Part shown: piece after piece, positions 1-8,953 of the stretch | Position numbering within the stretch: position 1 is the first letter of the stretch | How the letters are laid out: every line of letters begins with the position of its first letter | Assembly (NCBI RefSeq): GCF_035590735.1 | Contig: NZ_CP141595.1 | Location: 4,127,001 to 4,191,000 of the forward strand | Length of the DNA stretch: 64,000 bases | Direction: 5' to 3' | From: Rossellomorea aquimaris | GTDB taxonomy: Bacteria; Bacillota; Bacilli; Bacillales; Bacillaceae_B | Translations under genes and position numbers: made by a program | The notes under the pieces: generated by a model | Seen by the model: only the letters and a program-made list of their open reading frames with translations | What the model was told of the DNA's origin: nothing | Databases searched by the model: none

Positions 1-580
1 TCCAAGCCGTTTTGACGCCGTCACGTCCTTCATATTCATGATACAAAGGCGATGTGCGGGGACGAACCACAATACTTTCATCAAAAGAAGGATCCTTTGG
101 AACAAAATATTCCTTGTATCTCTCTTCACCGTTGATATAGCCTTGAAACCACTCACTTGATTTTGAAATATGATTGGCAACAAAATCAAACATCAAGCGA
201 TAATCCTGAGCCAGTTCTTCAATGTTCGTCCAATCCCCGAGCTTCGGGTCCACTTGACGGTAGTCCACGACTGAGAAACCATCATCGGATGTATAAGGAA
301 ACATCGGCAGCAAGTGAACGTCCGTAATCGAACCCTTCACCTTTTCATTTAAGAAGGTACGGAGAGAGGCAAGTGTGGGCTTGCCTTCTTCGTAAATGCT
401 GTCACCATATGTGATCAGATAAACATTTTCTTCAGACACAGGTGCTGCGCTTTTCCAGGAATGACGACTCCATTTATCCAGTAGCTCTGTAAAAGAAGTC
501 AGGAACTCCTCTTTGAAATCGTCCCCGTAAATCCTTCTTAATCTCTCTTCCACATTCCTTACTAGTTCTTGCTTTGTCAT
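1..580 (-). CDS. GH13 subfamily 18 sugar phosphorylase, N-terminal part (cut by left window edge)
   Basis: About 193 residues are visible; the C-terminus lies outside the window. The sequence shows a start of the (beta/alpha)8 amylase fold typical of sucrose-phosphorylase-like enzymes: LITYGDS, HLLPMFPYTSDDGFSVVDY, MFDFVANHISKSSEWF and RPRTSPL. Known GH13_18 members phosphorolyse sucrose, sucrose 6'-phosphate, glucosylglycerol or glucosylglycerate. The ATG at 580 has AAGAAGGTG upstream and starts 12 bases after the mannosidase stop, so it is the third gene of the PTS-mannosidase operon. The company of an MngA-like PTS and an MngB-like mannosidase makes a glycosyl-glycerate (perhaps phosphorylated) the best guess for substrate, which is inference. 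The catalytic residues are not all visible. Confidence 0.8.
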   Translation of the reverse strand, partial: MTKQELVRNVEERLRRIYGDDFKEEFLTSFTELLDKWSRHSWKSAAPVSEENVYLITYGDSIYEEGKPTLASLRTFLNEKVKGSITDVHLLPMFPYTSDDGFSVVDYRQVDPKLGDWTNIEELAQDYRLMFDFVANHISKSSEWFQGYINGEERYKEYFVPKDPSFDESIVVRPRTSPLYHEYEGRDGVKTAW

Positions 581-592
581 GATTTCACCTTC

Positions 593-3232
593 TTAAGATA
601 GTTTTAATGTGAGGTGGCTCTTCGGATTGACTGTGATCTCCGTGCCCGCATCTTCTTGGAGTTCCTCCGCCAGATTCGTGATGGAAACGTTGCTGAATTC
701 ATGGTCTACTTTCACGGTCTGAACGGATTCAGTCGGGTTGAACAAGCGAATGATAACCGATTTGTCATCATAAGCACGTTTGCAGCTGCTCATGACAACT
801 TCAGAGCCGTCCATTTCAAAGAGTGAAACAGTGTCCGCCATCTCCTTAACCGGATAGGGAATTTCAAAGCGTTCGAGGCGCTCTTCAAACGTATTCAAGC
901 TTTGTTTCTGATAAGATGCATGTCGAGCAACATATTGATCCGTCAGCCCGAACATCTCCACAGGCTCTGCATCCCCTACATAAACCCCGTACTCAAACAC
1001 CATCTTCTGCTTCATCTGCGCATCAGGGGTATAAACGACTTTATTGTTAATGCCCGATGCTCTACCCGGACGCCACAACAGATCATCCTTCCCTAACAAC
1101 CCGACGCTCCTAAATAGAGTAAGGGCGAGGTCACCTGAGTTTTCAAGCACTTCATATTCCTTGATCCCTCTTGTAATGGCTGCAAAAGTATGAGAATCAG
1201 TCGATACCCCTGCAAAGTTTTCTAGTGAATAGATTGGTACCGGTGCTTCAGCAAAACCATTCTCTTTCCAATCCTTCATATACGGATTGTCCACACTTCG
1301 CTCAATCAGCCCAAAGCCTTGATCGGCAAAAGAAGTCTGAGGTTTGTTCGTCCCTGTATTCAATAGGACGCGTACACGATGATCCTCAACAGCATTCTCG
1401 ATCGTATGCTGAACCCGGACAAACTTTTCATTTTTTCGAAGCTCAAGAGTAGAGATGACCACCAATGGTTCGCTGTTGATTTCCGCCTGGCGGTCCTCCA
1501 GATTCCCTGGTACAAGGGCCTCATGCTTGACCATGATTTTCTGGGATAGCTCACCTGCTTCTACAGAAAGAAGCTCTCCTTTTTCCAACCAAAGAGGCTG
1601 ATCGTCTTCCAGAGGTGAGAAATCATAGGAATCTCCTGCATCACCGACATTTTCAAATCGAAGCAGATTGGAAATCACTTTGCCCTTACCTTTCTCAGTC
1701 AGGGTCAGATTTCCTTCCACGAATTCCACTTTTACATGTTCATTTTCAATCGCCTGACTCCCGCTGTCTTCAAGTTTTTTCATTCCTTCGCTGAGTTCTT
1801 CAACGGTAAATGTTTTATATCCTAAACCGGCAACATCCTTCAAATCTGCCATCGCGACGGTGCGGTAATAACCCGGGACCTCTACCTGTTTCTCACCTTC
1901 CGCTGTCACGACAATCTTCTTACCGCCGCTTATATATTCCTGGTCAATGGCTTCCATACCAACAAGCTCTCCATTAAGGTCCTTCACGTTGAATTGATCA
2001 GACTTGGTAAACAGGACAACCTCAACAGTTCCTGAAAATACAGACGCATTCGTGTTGAAGAATACAAAAATGGAGTCTTCACCGAGCTTCTTGCTGATCG
2101 CTTCAGTCATTTGTTTCTTCAAGATATTCAGGAGCCCTTCTGCAATACGATTCACCTTTTCAAGCCGTTGAACGATATCACGATTGGTATCATCGGAGTT
2201 ACACCCGCCGATACTGTCATGGGCATGGACATCGAAGAGTTCCTTCCACATTCCGTCCAGCCATGCCTGGGGATAACGAAGGCCCAAGGATTGACCGATG
2301 ACCGCCAATGGCTCCAATACATTCAAAATCTTATGTTCGACTTCATAATTTGCTTTCTTAATATCATAGCGCTGGGAACGAATTGTGTTATGAATACGGG
2401 ACTTCTGGGTCGCCGTCAATTCGCCTTCGATTACATTTGTAAAATCGTCCTCGTTCTCCCAGGCATCCTTCATGAACGTCTCATAGTCGGAAAGGACAAA
2501 TTCATAATCCTCAGAGTTTGCATTCAGCTGCTTAATGGTCTCAGGGAAATGCTCACGCACAAGCACCTGATCTCCGCCTGCCGGGAGAAGGAGATGGTCA
2601 CTATTCTGATTCATATCAGCCAGTTTCTCCAGAATCGGAAACAGTCGTTCTTCCTTGTACTCCTCTGTAGCTTCAAGGAATTTCCCCGGTCCATATCCGA
2701 AATAAATGTTGTTGGCATGCACGGTTTCACCGTCTGGAGATTTCCACTTGAAATTCAAATCACCTTTCAATTGGTCGGTGTAAATTCCCCGCTGAAGGAC
2801 GCTGTTATCGATACCGAATCCTTTGAAGATTGAAGGAAGATACTGATTCTGCCCGAAAATATCCGGCAGGTAACCACAATTCATACTATGACCGAAACTC
2901 TTCGATATCTTCGTTCCGTATAGCAGATTACGTATGATGGACTCTTTATGAACTAGAAGGGAATCGGTCTGCGTATACCAAGGTCCGATAAACAGCTGCT
3001 TCTCTTCCACAAGCTGCTTCAATCGGTCCCTGTTTTCTGGACGGACCTTCAAATACTCCTCCACAATGCTTGCCTGGGCATCGAATACATAACCCGTATA
3101 ATCTTCATCTGTTTCAAGGACATCTAAAAGATGGTCCAGGTTTTCTGCAAGTAATACATTCGAATCTTCTATTGTAAAATACCACTCACGATCCCAGTGG
3201 GAATGGGGTACGACATAAACGCGCTTTTTCAT
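593..3232 (-). CDS. mngB: GH38 alpha-mannosidase, MngB-like
   Basis: Retaining, zinc-dependent alpha-mannosidase of about 879 residues with no signal peptide, so cytosolic. The zinc site is seen in PHSHWDREW at residues 9-17 (H12, D14), the nucleophile Asp in GYLPDIFGQ, and the later His ligand in HAHDSIGG. The start is put at the ATG at 3232 (MKKRVYVV), which has GGAGGG eight bases upstream; a longer reading frame to 3274 lacks a ribosome site. It follows the PTS gene by 66 bases; that gap holds an imperfect GC-rich hairpin that could adjust the transcript. In E. coli MngB hydrolyses 2-O-(6-phospho-alpha-mannosyl)-D-glycerate made by the PTS MngA; the same pairing here suggests the same reaction, but substrate is inferred from context. 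Confidence 0.88.
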   Translation of the reverse strand: MKKRVYVVPHSHWDREWYFTIEDSNVLLAENLDHLLDVLETDEDYTGYVFDAQASIVEEYLKVRPENRDRLKQLVEEKQLFIGPWYTQTDSLLVHKESIIRNLLYGTKISKSFGHSMNCGYLPDIFGQNQYLPSIFKGFGIDNSVLQRGIYTDQLKGDLNFKWKSPDGETVHANNIYFGYGPGKFLEATEEYKEERLFPILEKLADMNQNSDHLLLPAGGDQVLVREHFPETIKQLNANSEDYEFVLSDYETFMKDAWENEDDFTNVIEGELTATQKSRIHNTIRSQRYDIKKANYEVEHKILNVLEPLAVIGQSLGLRYPQAWLDGMWKELFDVHAHDSIGGCNSDDTNRDIVQRLEKVNRIAEGLLNILKKQMTEAISKKLGEDSIFVFFNTNASVFSGTVEVVLFTKSDQFNVKDLNGELVGMEAIDQEYISGGKKIVVTAEGEKQVEVPGYYRTVAMADLKDVAGLGYKTFTVEELSEGMKKLEDSGSQAIENEHVKVEFVEGNLTLTEKGKGKVISNLLRFENVGDAGDSYDFSPLEDDQPLWLEKGELLSVEAGELSQKIMVKHEALVPGNLEDRQAEINSEPLVVISTLELRKNEKFVRVQHTIENAVEDHRVRVLLNTGTNKPQTSFADQGFGLIERSVDNPYMKDWKENGFAEAPVPIYSLENFAGVSTDSHTFAAITRGIKEYEVLENSGDLALTLFRSVGLLGKDDLLWRPGRASGINNKVVYTPDAQMKQKMVFEYGVYVGDAEPVEMFGLTDQYVARHASYQKQSLNTFEERLERFEIPYPVKEMADTVSLFEMDGSEVVMSSCKRAYDDKSVIIRLFNPTESVQTVKVDHEFSNVSITNLAEELQEDAGTEITVNPKSHLTLKLS

Positions 3233-3298
3233 GGATTTTCCCTCCAAATAATAGGTAAAGGGTTCCGGGTCCATAAAGACCCAGCCCCCTTTTTGTGA

Positions 3299-5251
3299 TT
3301 ATTTTTCGTTCTTTTTCAAGATTGCAAAGCGGATGAAAATGTTTGTGAAAGCGATGAACAATACCCCGACTAAAAGTCCAATGAGATAAGCCCAGATATT
3401 TTCAACAAGCGGCCATCCCCAGACAGCCGGAAGTGGATACCACTGAACGGCCCCAAGTACGACTGCCGTTACGGATCCTAAAATAGCTCCGATGATGTTG
3501 ATCGGTATCGTGATCAGCGGGTTGCGAAGCATGAATGGAATCGCTCCCTCACTGATGGCGATAAATCCAAGTAACAATGACGTATTCCCTGCCACTCGCA
3601 GGTTCGCATCGAACACACGGCGACCGACTACATATTTATCGATAACCGTCGCAAGTCCCAATCCGATCGGCGGGATAACGATCGCCAACACACGTGCTGT
3701 CAACGGATAGATCTGATCAGCTGCAAGTCCGATGGCAATCGCTCCGGCTGCTTTGTTGATCGGTCCACCTAAGTCAAAGGCAGTGGCAGCAGCGATGATA
3801 CTTGCGAGCACTACATTCCCTGCCCCTTGAGCCGCTGTGATCCACTCACTTAGAAGTGCATTAAGTCCGCCGAAAACGGGATCAACAATGTAGAAATTCA
3901 GGAAGAAAATCGTTAACACAGAAATCGCAGGAATGATTAACATCGGTTTCATTGCGATTAAATTTTTATTTAGCTTAATTTTTTCATTTAAGAATTTAGA
4001 GACATATCCAGCCGTTAATCCAAGGATCAGTGCCCCTAGGAAACCTGATGGAATTCCACCTTCGATTCCCCAGAACGTATAGTGAAGTCCTGCTGCAAAT
4101 ACCCCTCCAATAAACCCGGAGACGAGTCCAACTCTGTCGGCTATTGAATAAGCCACGAAAGCCCCGAAGATTGGATACATGAACTTAAAGATCATGCCGC
4201 CGAATTTATCAAGATGATGAAGGATCACCAATAGTTCATTTGAGTGAGTCGCATACTTAATATCATGAATTTGATCTACGAGCCCCATCGGCATGGCAGA
4301 GAGCTTCGCGATCCCCATCATCAGACCGGCTGCGACAAGGACAGGAATCATATAAGAAATCCCGGTCATTACCGCCTGAGTGATCTCAGACAGAAGTCCC
4401 TGCTTATTACCTCCAGTGGACACCTCTTCTTCACCACTGTCTCCTGACACGGTTCCATCCGGATTCGTCAACGCCCGGTTAATGATCTCCTTGGCATGCT
4501 TCAACGGTTCCGCTACACGTGTTTGAACGTATGGCTTCCCAGCGAAACGTTCCTTATTCTTAGGAGCAATATCGGTAGCAAAGACAACGGCATCCGCTTC
4601 TTTCAAAATCGCTCCCCGGTGCTCATCTTCAATCCCGTTCGCACCCTGTTTCTCCGTAAGAACGCGGACACCCATCTCACGTCCTGCTTTCTCCAATGCC
4701 TCAGCAGACATATACGTGTGGGCGATACCCGCCGCACAGGCAGTGATGGCCAGTACCGTTTTGGTATATTCTTGAGGAGCCTCGACTACTTCTTCCTTTT
4801 GATCTAACAATGATAGAAACTCTGCAGGTGAAGAAGCATTCATCAAGTTATCGATATAGCCCTTGTCCATCAGTCTTGTACTCAGTTCAGAAAGGACGCT
4901 TAAATGGGTTGATCCGGCTTCCGCATCCGGAATGGCAAGCAGGAATACGAGCTGGACTTTATTCGTCGGATCAATGCTTTCCCATGTATCGATGCCGTTA
5001 CGAAGTCTGGCGACGGCAAATTTCGCTTTCTTCACAGCTGAACTTTTCCCGTGGGGAATCGCTAGCCCCGCTTCTAACCCCGTTGGAGAGATCTTCTCCC
5101 TCTCCAGTACAGCTTGTAAAAAATCTTCCTTAGATGTTAAAACATCCTGTTTATATAACGCATCCACCAGCGTTTCAAGAATCTCTTGCTTTGAGCTTGA
5201 TTCAATATCAAATATGACCAACTGTTCATCTGTCATTTTTCTTAATTCCAT
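3299..5251 (-). CDS. mngA: PTS EIIABC permease, mannosylglycerate/fructose family
   Basis: Membrane sugar permease of 650 residues that phosphorylates its substrate during uptake. Domain order is EIIA (about 1-150, phospho-His in LAIPHGKSS, H67), EIIB (about 163-265, phospho-Cys in ITACAAGIAHTYMS, C172) and a multi-span EIIC (about 285-645). Length and domain order match E. coli MngA (HrsA) rather than single-domain fructose systems. The ATG at 5251 is chosen because AGAGAGGTG precedes it; an upstream ATG at 5281 has none. It is the first gene of a leftward operon with mngB and the phosphorylase, divergent from an RpiR regulator. Fructose or mannose are possible alternative substrates; the mannosidase next door favours mannosylglycerate. 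Confidence 0.85.
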   Translation of the reverse strand: MELRKMTDEQLVIFDIESSSKQEILETLVDALYKQDVLTSKEDFLQAVLEREKISPTGLEAGLAIPHGKSSAVKKAKFAVARLRNGIDTWESIDPTNKVQLVFLLAIPDAEAGSTHLSVLSELSTRLMDKGYIDNLMNASSPAEFLSLLDQKEEVVEAPQEYTKTVLAITACAAGIAHTYMSAEALEKAGREMGVRVLTEKQGANGIEDEHRGAILKEADAVVFATDIAPKNKERFAGKPYVQTRVAEPLKHAKEIINRALTNPDGTVSGDSGEEEVSTGGNKQGLLSEITQAVMTGISYMIPVLVAAGLMMGIAKLSAMPMGLVDQIHDIKYATHSNELLVILHHLDKFGGMIFKFMYPIFGAFVAYSIADRVGLVSGFIGGVFAAGLHYTFWGIEGGIPSGFLGALILGLTAGYVSKFLNEKIKLNKNLIAMKPMLIIPAISVLTIFFLNFYIVDPVFGGLNALLSEWITAAQGAGNVVLASIIAAATAFDLGGPINKAAGAIAIGLAADQIYPLTARVLAIVIPPIGLGLATVIDKYVVGRRVFDANLRVAGNTSLLLGFIAISEGAIPFMLRNPLITIPINIIGAILGSVTAVVLGAVQWYPLPAVWGWPLVENIWAYLIGLLVGVLFIAFTNIFIRFAILKKNEK

Positions 5252-5334
5252 GAGGTTCACCTCTCTATTAGTAAATATCATTTCCTGTGAAATCCCTTAC
5301 AATGTAGTTATAACACAGAAACCATCAGGTCTTT

Positions 5335-5358
5335 TGTACATCCAGCGTACAATTGTAC
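5335..5358. promoter_or_regulatory. Candidate operator between PTS operon and RpiR gene
   Basis: A perfect 12-base palindrome GTACAATTGTAC (5347-5358) lies next to a second TGTACA (5335-5340), 84-107 bases before the PTS start. No convincing -35 box is seen for the PTS operon (a weak TATAAC -10 lies on the minus strand near 5310), as expected if an activator binds here. The adjacent RpiR protein is the natural candidate. Confidence 0.45.
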
Positions 5359-5413
5359 AGAATGAAAGCCTTATCATTCGTGATATGAGGTAAAAGAGTA
5401 TAACAATCAGTGA

Positions 5414-5447
5414 TATAATGAATGATAAACAATGAAACGGTTTACAA
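5414..5447 (+). promoter_or_regulatory. Probable -10 box of RpiR gene with cre-like box
   Basis: TATAAT at 5414-5419 is a perfect -10, but the -35 is poor. Between it and the ribosome site, 5433-5447 reads on the minus strand as TTGTAAACCGTTTCA, which fits the cre consensus except at the central CG. CcpA control is therefore only possible. Confidence 0.35.
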
Positions 5448-5458
5448 AGGGGTATTCT

Positions 5459-6202
5459 ATGGGGAAAGTATTGGATCGATTTTCTTCCCATATCGGGGAG
5501 CTTACATACGCAGAAAAACATGTCCTTTATTATGTGGAGGAGAATTTGGAGACCGCGAAGAATCAATCGCTGACCGCCATGGCCGAAAGCAATAGCGTCA
5601 GCACCACTACGATTATTCGCATGTGCCATAAGCTTGGGCTCGGGGGTTTCTCTGAATTTAAGTTTAATCTAAAGAGCATCGATGAAAACGTGGGGCCGGC
5701 AGAAAACATGCTCGATCGTTATCGTCAGGATACGAATCGGACACTGGAGTCTTTACGGGTGGAAGAGTTAGAAAGAATCAGCGAACAACTTTTACAAGCC
5801 AATCGAGTGATGATTGTCGCCGTGGGTTTGACGAAGATGGCGGGAGAATATTTCAGCAAACTGTTTATGCAGGTTAACAAGCCAACGTCTTACGTATATG
5901 AATCACATATCATCGACCTGCTCCCCAATATGGTGCAGAAGGACGATCTCATCGTTTTCATCTCATCCAGTGGAGAGACGAAAACCATTGTCGGGGCAGC
6001 CGAGAAGATCCGTTATAAGAATGCCGACTCCCTGGCAATCACCAATTCAGCAGACAGCACGCTTGCCAAACTCACCCGGAACGCCATCAGCGCCGATGTG
6101 CAAAAAGTACAGTTTGCCGGGTATGATTTGACTCCACGTTCTACGATGGTGATTTTGATTGATTTGATTTTTGAGTTTTATTTGAAGAAAGTGATGAAAT
6201 GA
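5459..6202 (+). CDS. RpiR/MurR-family transcriptional regulator (HTH + SIS)
   Basis: DNA-binding sugar-phosphate sensor of 247 residues. Residues 1-75 form the RpiR HTH (LTYAEKHVLYYVEEN, MAESNSVSTTTIIRMCHKLG) and about 100-235 the SIS domain that binds phosphorylated sugars (VGLTKMAGEYFSKLF, LIVFISSSGETKTIVGAAE). The ATG at 5459 with AAAGGGG upstream is preferred over an ATG at 5432 that lacks a site. It is divergent from the PTS operon and very likely controls it in response to the imported phosphorylated glycoside. E. coli uses a GntR protein (MngR) for this job, so the regulator type differs. Confidence 0.88.
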   Translation: MGKVLDRFSSHIGELTYAEKHVLYYVEENLETAKNQSLTAMAESNSVSTTTIIRMCHKLGLGGFSEFKFNLKSIDENVGPAENMLDRYRQDTNRTLESLRVEELERISEQLLQANRVMIVAVGLTKMAGEYFSKLFMQVNKPTSYVYESHIIDLLPNMVQKDDLIVFISSSGETKTIVGAAEKIRYKNADSLAITNSADSTLAKLTRNAISADVQKVQFAGYDLTPRSTMVILIDLIFEFYLKKVMK

Positions 6203-6386
6203 TGATTAAACAAGTGTTTAGTTGGATTCTTCCTATTGCCTAGGGGTTTCCTATGATTAATCAAACGTTTGTTTAAATCCTTACAAGGAAGGATACGTAT
6301 TCAAATAAGCACTCGAATACATAATAAACAGGAAAGCTTCAATAACCTCAATTATTCCTATTGTCGTGGAAAAGCTTATAAAATGT

Positions 6387-6426
6387 AAAAGACCTCAACA
6401 ACTTCTATCATTCGTTAAGGTCTTTT
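6387..6426. terminator. Bidirectional terminator between RpiR and ROK genes
   Basis: Arms AAAAGACCTCAAC (6387-6399) and GTTAAGGTCTTTT (6414-6426) pair at 12 of 13 positions with a 14-base loop and A/T tracts on both sides. It serves the leftward ROK gene ending at 6440 and possibly the rightward regulator. Confidence 0.75.
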
Positions 6427-6439
6427 AAGCAAGTGGCCA

Positions 6440-7315
6440 CTATTTATCTACATGTTTAAGTACACCTTCCCTGGCTAAAAACAGCGATCCCATCACTCCC
6501 TGAATGTCATTCAATTCAGGAAGTACAATATAATGTTCAAAGTCGTCTATGTCGACATATTGATTAAGAAGTTTTGCTACTTCCCCTCGAATGAGTGGGT
6601 ATAAAATGGCTTGCTTCATGACTCCCCCACCCAATATGATTTTTTCGGGAGCGAGGATTAAGATGTAGTTTACGATGGCTTGGGCAAGGTAATATGCCTC
6701 AAGTTCCCAAACTGCTTGCATCTCTTCCAGCTCGTCCCCTTTCTTTCCGTATCGGGTATGTATAGCCGTACCCGAAGCCAGGCCTTCTAAACAATCTCCG
6801 TGATAGTGACAGCTGCCATCAAAAGAATCTTGCGAGTGCCTTGGCACGTAAATGTGGCCCATTTCGGTATTGAAAAGTCCCTTTGACACTTTACCATTTT
6901 GTACAAATCCCGCCCCAATACCCGTACCCACGGTTATATATAAACAACTGTCAGACTCTTGAGCAGCTCCTGAATGAAATTCCCCCAATGCAGCTGCATT
7001 CACATCTGTATCAACAAAAACAGGAACAGAAAAGTGACTTGAGAGGGCTTGATGGATATTGAAATTCTTCCACAGATGTTTTGGAGTATTTAAAATTTCC
7101 CCGTAACTGTCCTTGTTCTTATTTAATTCTATTGGCCCAAAACAGCCTACCCCAATCGACGTTAAAGTGTAATTAGAAAAATAAGAGTAGACGTTACCTA
7201 ATGTAGTCTCAGGATCTTGAGTAGGAAAGACCTTCTTGCTTATGATTTCTCCCTTCTCATTTCCAACGGCACAAACAAATTTGGTTCCACCGGCTTCTAT
7301 TGCACCATATAACAT
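6440..7315 (-). CDS. ROK-family hexokinase, fructokinase/GmuE type (candidate mannose kinase)
   Basis: Cytosolic ATP-dependent sugar kinase of 291 residues. N-terminal phosphate loop is AIEAGGTKFVCAVG; the catalytic Asp region is FVDTDVNAAALGE; TVGTGIGAGFV and the zinc-binding GHIYVPRHSQDSFDGSCHYHGDC stretch with its His and Cys residues are typical of ScrK/GmuE-type enzymes. The ATG at 7315 follows GGAGGG. It is the last gene of the importer operon, after the solute-binding protein. Because the locus frees mannose in the cytosol, I infer that this kinase makes mannose-6-phosphate for ManA (24760-25707); B. subtilis GmuE plays a similar part with mannan sugars. Fructose is the main alternative substrate. 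Confidence 0.85.
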   Translation of the reverse strand: MLYGAIEAGGTKFVCAVGNEKGEIISKKVFPTQDPETTLGNVYSYFSNYTLTSIGVGCFGPIELNKNKDSYGEILNTPKHLWKNFNIHQALSSHFSVPVFVDTDVNAAALGEFHSGAAQESDSCLYITVGTGIGAGFVQNGKVSKGLFNTEMGHIYVPRHSQDSFDGSCHYHGDCLEGLASGTAIHTRYGKKGDELEEMQAVWELEAYYLAQAIVNYILILAPEKIILGGGVMKQAILYPLIRGEVAKLLNQYVDIDDFEHYIVLPELNDIQGVMGSLFLAREGVLKHVDK

Positions 7316-7333
7316 GTATCTCCCTCCAATTGA

Positions 7334-7365
7334 AAGAAGGGTTCACACTTGTCTGAACCCTTCTT
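7334..7365 (-). promoter_or_regulatory. Intercistronic hairpin after solute-binding protein gene
   Basis: Perfect 12-base arms AAGAAGGGTTCA / TGAACCCTTCTT with an 8-base loop lie between the binding-protein stop and the ROK start. On the minus strand no T run follows, so it is more likely an mRNA-stabilising or partial-termination element that keeps the binding protein more abundant than downstream products. Confidence 0.5.
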
Positions 7366-7428
7366 CAAATTATTTCCCTTGGTAGCTAATCTTGTAATGA
7401 TACAAAGGAGAGCTGTCCTCCCACGCTC

Positions 7429-8883
7429 CTATTGTTCCTTCTTCCACTCATCATATTGCTTTTGAATTTCATCCAATACTTTTTGCATTCCGGCTTCGTC
7501 TAGCTTTTTATTGAAAGCAGGTAAATATTCTTCAGGATCTACAGCACCTTTTAACAATGCAGGAGAGAATTCACTAGTGACATTCGAGATTGCTGCAATT
7601 TCTGTTCTAACTGGGTTAGAGTCAAAATAGAAACCAAGTGCCGGAGACGCTTTTGCGCTTTCATTGAATTTTTCAAATGCCTCCCATTTGTCTGCCGGGT
7701 CATCTTCGTAAAGTTTAAGGATCAGCTGATTCCCGATAGCAAAGCTCGGCATGTTATAGTTTTCAACACGAGCAGGCAAGTCTTTAATTGTTCCATCTTC
7801 GTTCTCATCATAGTGAACCCCTTCGATTCCTTTATCAAGCAAATTTCTTAAATATTCGTCGGAGTTTAATAGATTCAAGAACATCATGGCTCTTTCAGGA
7901 TGTTTAGAAGTAGCTGAAATGGCTTGCATGGAGCCCGTAACTGAGTTATTAAAGATATACGGTTCATGAAGTTCTCTCGTCACGATTTCATATCCTGCTG
8001 ATCTGGACCAGATGTCTTCTGCGTAAGGTTGATAAATCTCTTTACGTACGAACCAGTTAGCCGTTTCCAGTGGCCATGAGTCTGTGCTTGTTGCTGCATC
8101 TTTTTGGATATAGCCTTTTTTATAGTATTCATGCATCGTTTTTAACGTTTCCATCGTAATATCTTCTTCGTATTTGTTCACAACCTCATCAGTGTTTCCA
8201 TCTAAACGGAATGCAAATGGTAACTCCTCTTGAAGGATGGAGTCGAAAGGAAGATATGCATCAAATGTTGCAATGGGTGTTACATTCTTTTCTTTTTCTT
8301 TAATAACAGCAAGCAGCGGCTCCAGGTCTTCAATTGAGTTCACTTTTGAAATATCTAGTCCATGTTTTTTTACCAGTTCATTATTAAAGGAAAGTACGGC
8401 TTGCTGACCTACTTCTTTATTCGTTGGTACTGCATAAAGTTCTCCATCAATCTTAGCACCCTCAAGGAATGCCGGATCAATTAGCTTCTTCATGTCTTTC
8501 CCGTATTCATCCATTAAGTCATTCAATCCAACAAATGCTCCCCTTCTTGCATTTAATGCGTAATTGTTGGCCCAGGAGCTTGTGAAGGCAATATCATACT
8601 CTTCTCCAGAAGTTGTAATAACCTGCATCCGATCATTATACTCTCCCCAATCAAGAAGTTTAAGGTCGATAGACGTGTTGATCTTTTCCTTCGTGTACTT
8701 GTTAACCTCTTTCATGACATCGTCAACATCTTTTTGAGGAGTTCCGATTAAATACCAGGTCAGTGTAACATGATCCTCCGTGGAGTCACCTGATGTTTCC
8801 CCGCTTGAACTTTTCCCGCTACATGCTGCCAGTATCCCCATAAGCAGCACCAATACAAGTGAAAGTACCCCTACTTTTTTCAT
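7429..8883 (-). CDS. ABC-importer solute-binding lipoprotein, LplA-type
   Basis: Extracellular glycan receptor of 484 residues, anchored by lipid. The signal peptide ends in the lipobox LLMGILAAC (C21), followed by a Ser/Gly-rich linker. The size and the region from SWANNYALNARRGAFVGLND to the C-terminal EYLPAFNKKLDEAGMQKVLDE match the large family-1 binding proteins used for complex oligosaccharides (LplA, YtcQ). The ATG at 8883 is used because GGGGG lies six bases before it; an ATG six bases earlier overlaps that site. It is cotranscribed with two permeases; its place in a locus of mannosidases and an endoglycosidase points to high-mannose N-glycans as ligand (inference). Confidence 0.85.
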   Translation of the reverse strand: MKKVGVLSLVLVLLMGILAACSGKSSSGETSGDSTEDHVTLTWYLIGTPQKDVDDVMKEVNKYTKEKINTSIDLKLLDWGEYNDRMQVITTSGEEYDIAFTSSWANNYALNARRGAFVGLNDLMDEYGKDMKKLIDPAFLEGAKIDGELYAVPTNKEVGQQAVLSFNNELVKKHGLDISKVNSIEDLEPLLAVIKEKEKNVTPIATFDAYLPFDSILQEELPFAFRLDGNTDEVVNKYEEDITMETLKTMHEYYKKGYIQKDAATSTDSWPLETANWFVRKEIYQPYAEDIWSRSAGYEIVTRELHEPYIFNNSVTGSMQAISATSKHPERAMMFLNLLNSDEYLRNLLDKGIEGVHYDENEDGTIKDLPARVENYNMPSFAIGNQLILKLYEDDPADKWEAFEKFNESAKASPALGFYFDSNPVRTEIAAISNVTSEFSPALLKGAVDPEEYLPAFNKKLDEAGMQKVLDEIQKQYDEWKKEQ

Positions 8884-8953
8884 TTCCATCCCCCAGTTCG
8901 TTTAATTGATTTGGTTCTATCAAAAAAGGAATTCGCTCCTTCAATGAATACGA

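Noticed and set aside
2111..2833. Plus-strand open frame of 240 codons inside the GH38 gene
   Set aside because: Lies wholly antisense to a well-supported alpha-mannosidase and shows no domain, ribosome site or promoter.
4863..5393. Plus-strand open frame of 176 codons across the PTS gene start
   Set aside because: Antisense to the EIIA region; no protein character; the divergent promoter region would lie within it.
5297..5629. Minus-strand frame over the RpiR start
   Set aside because: Opposite to the HTH-coding part of the regulator and no known motif.
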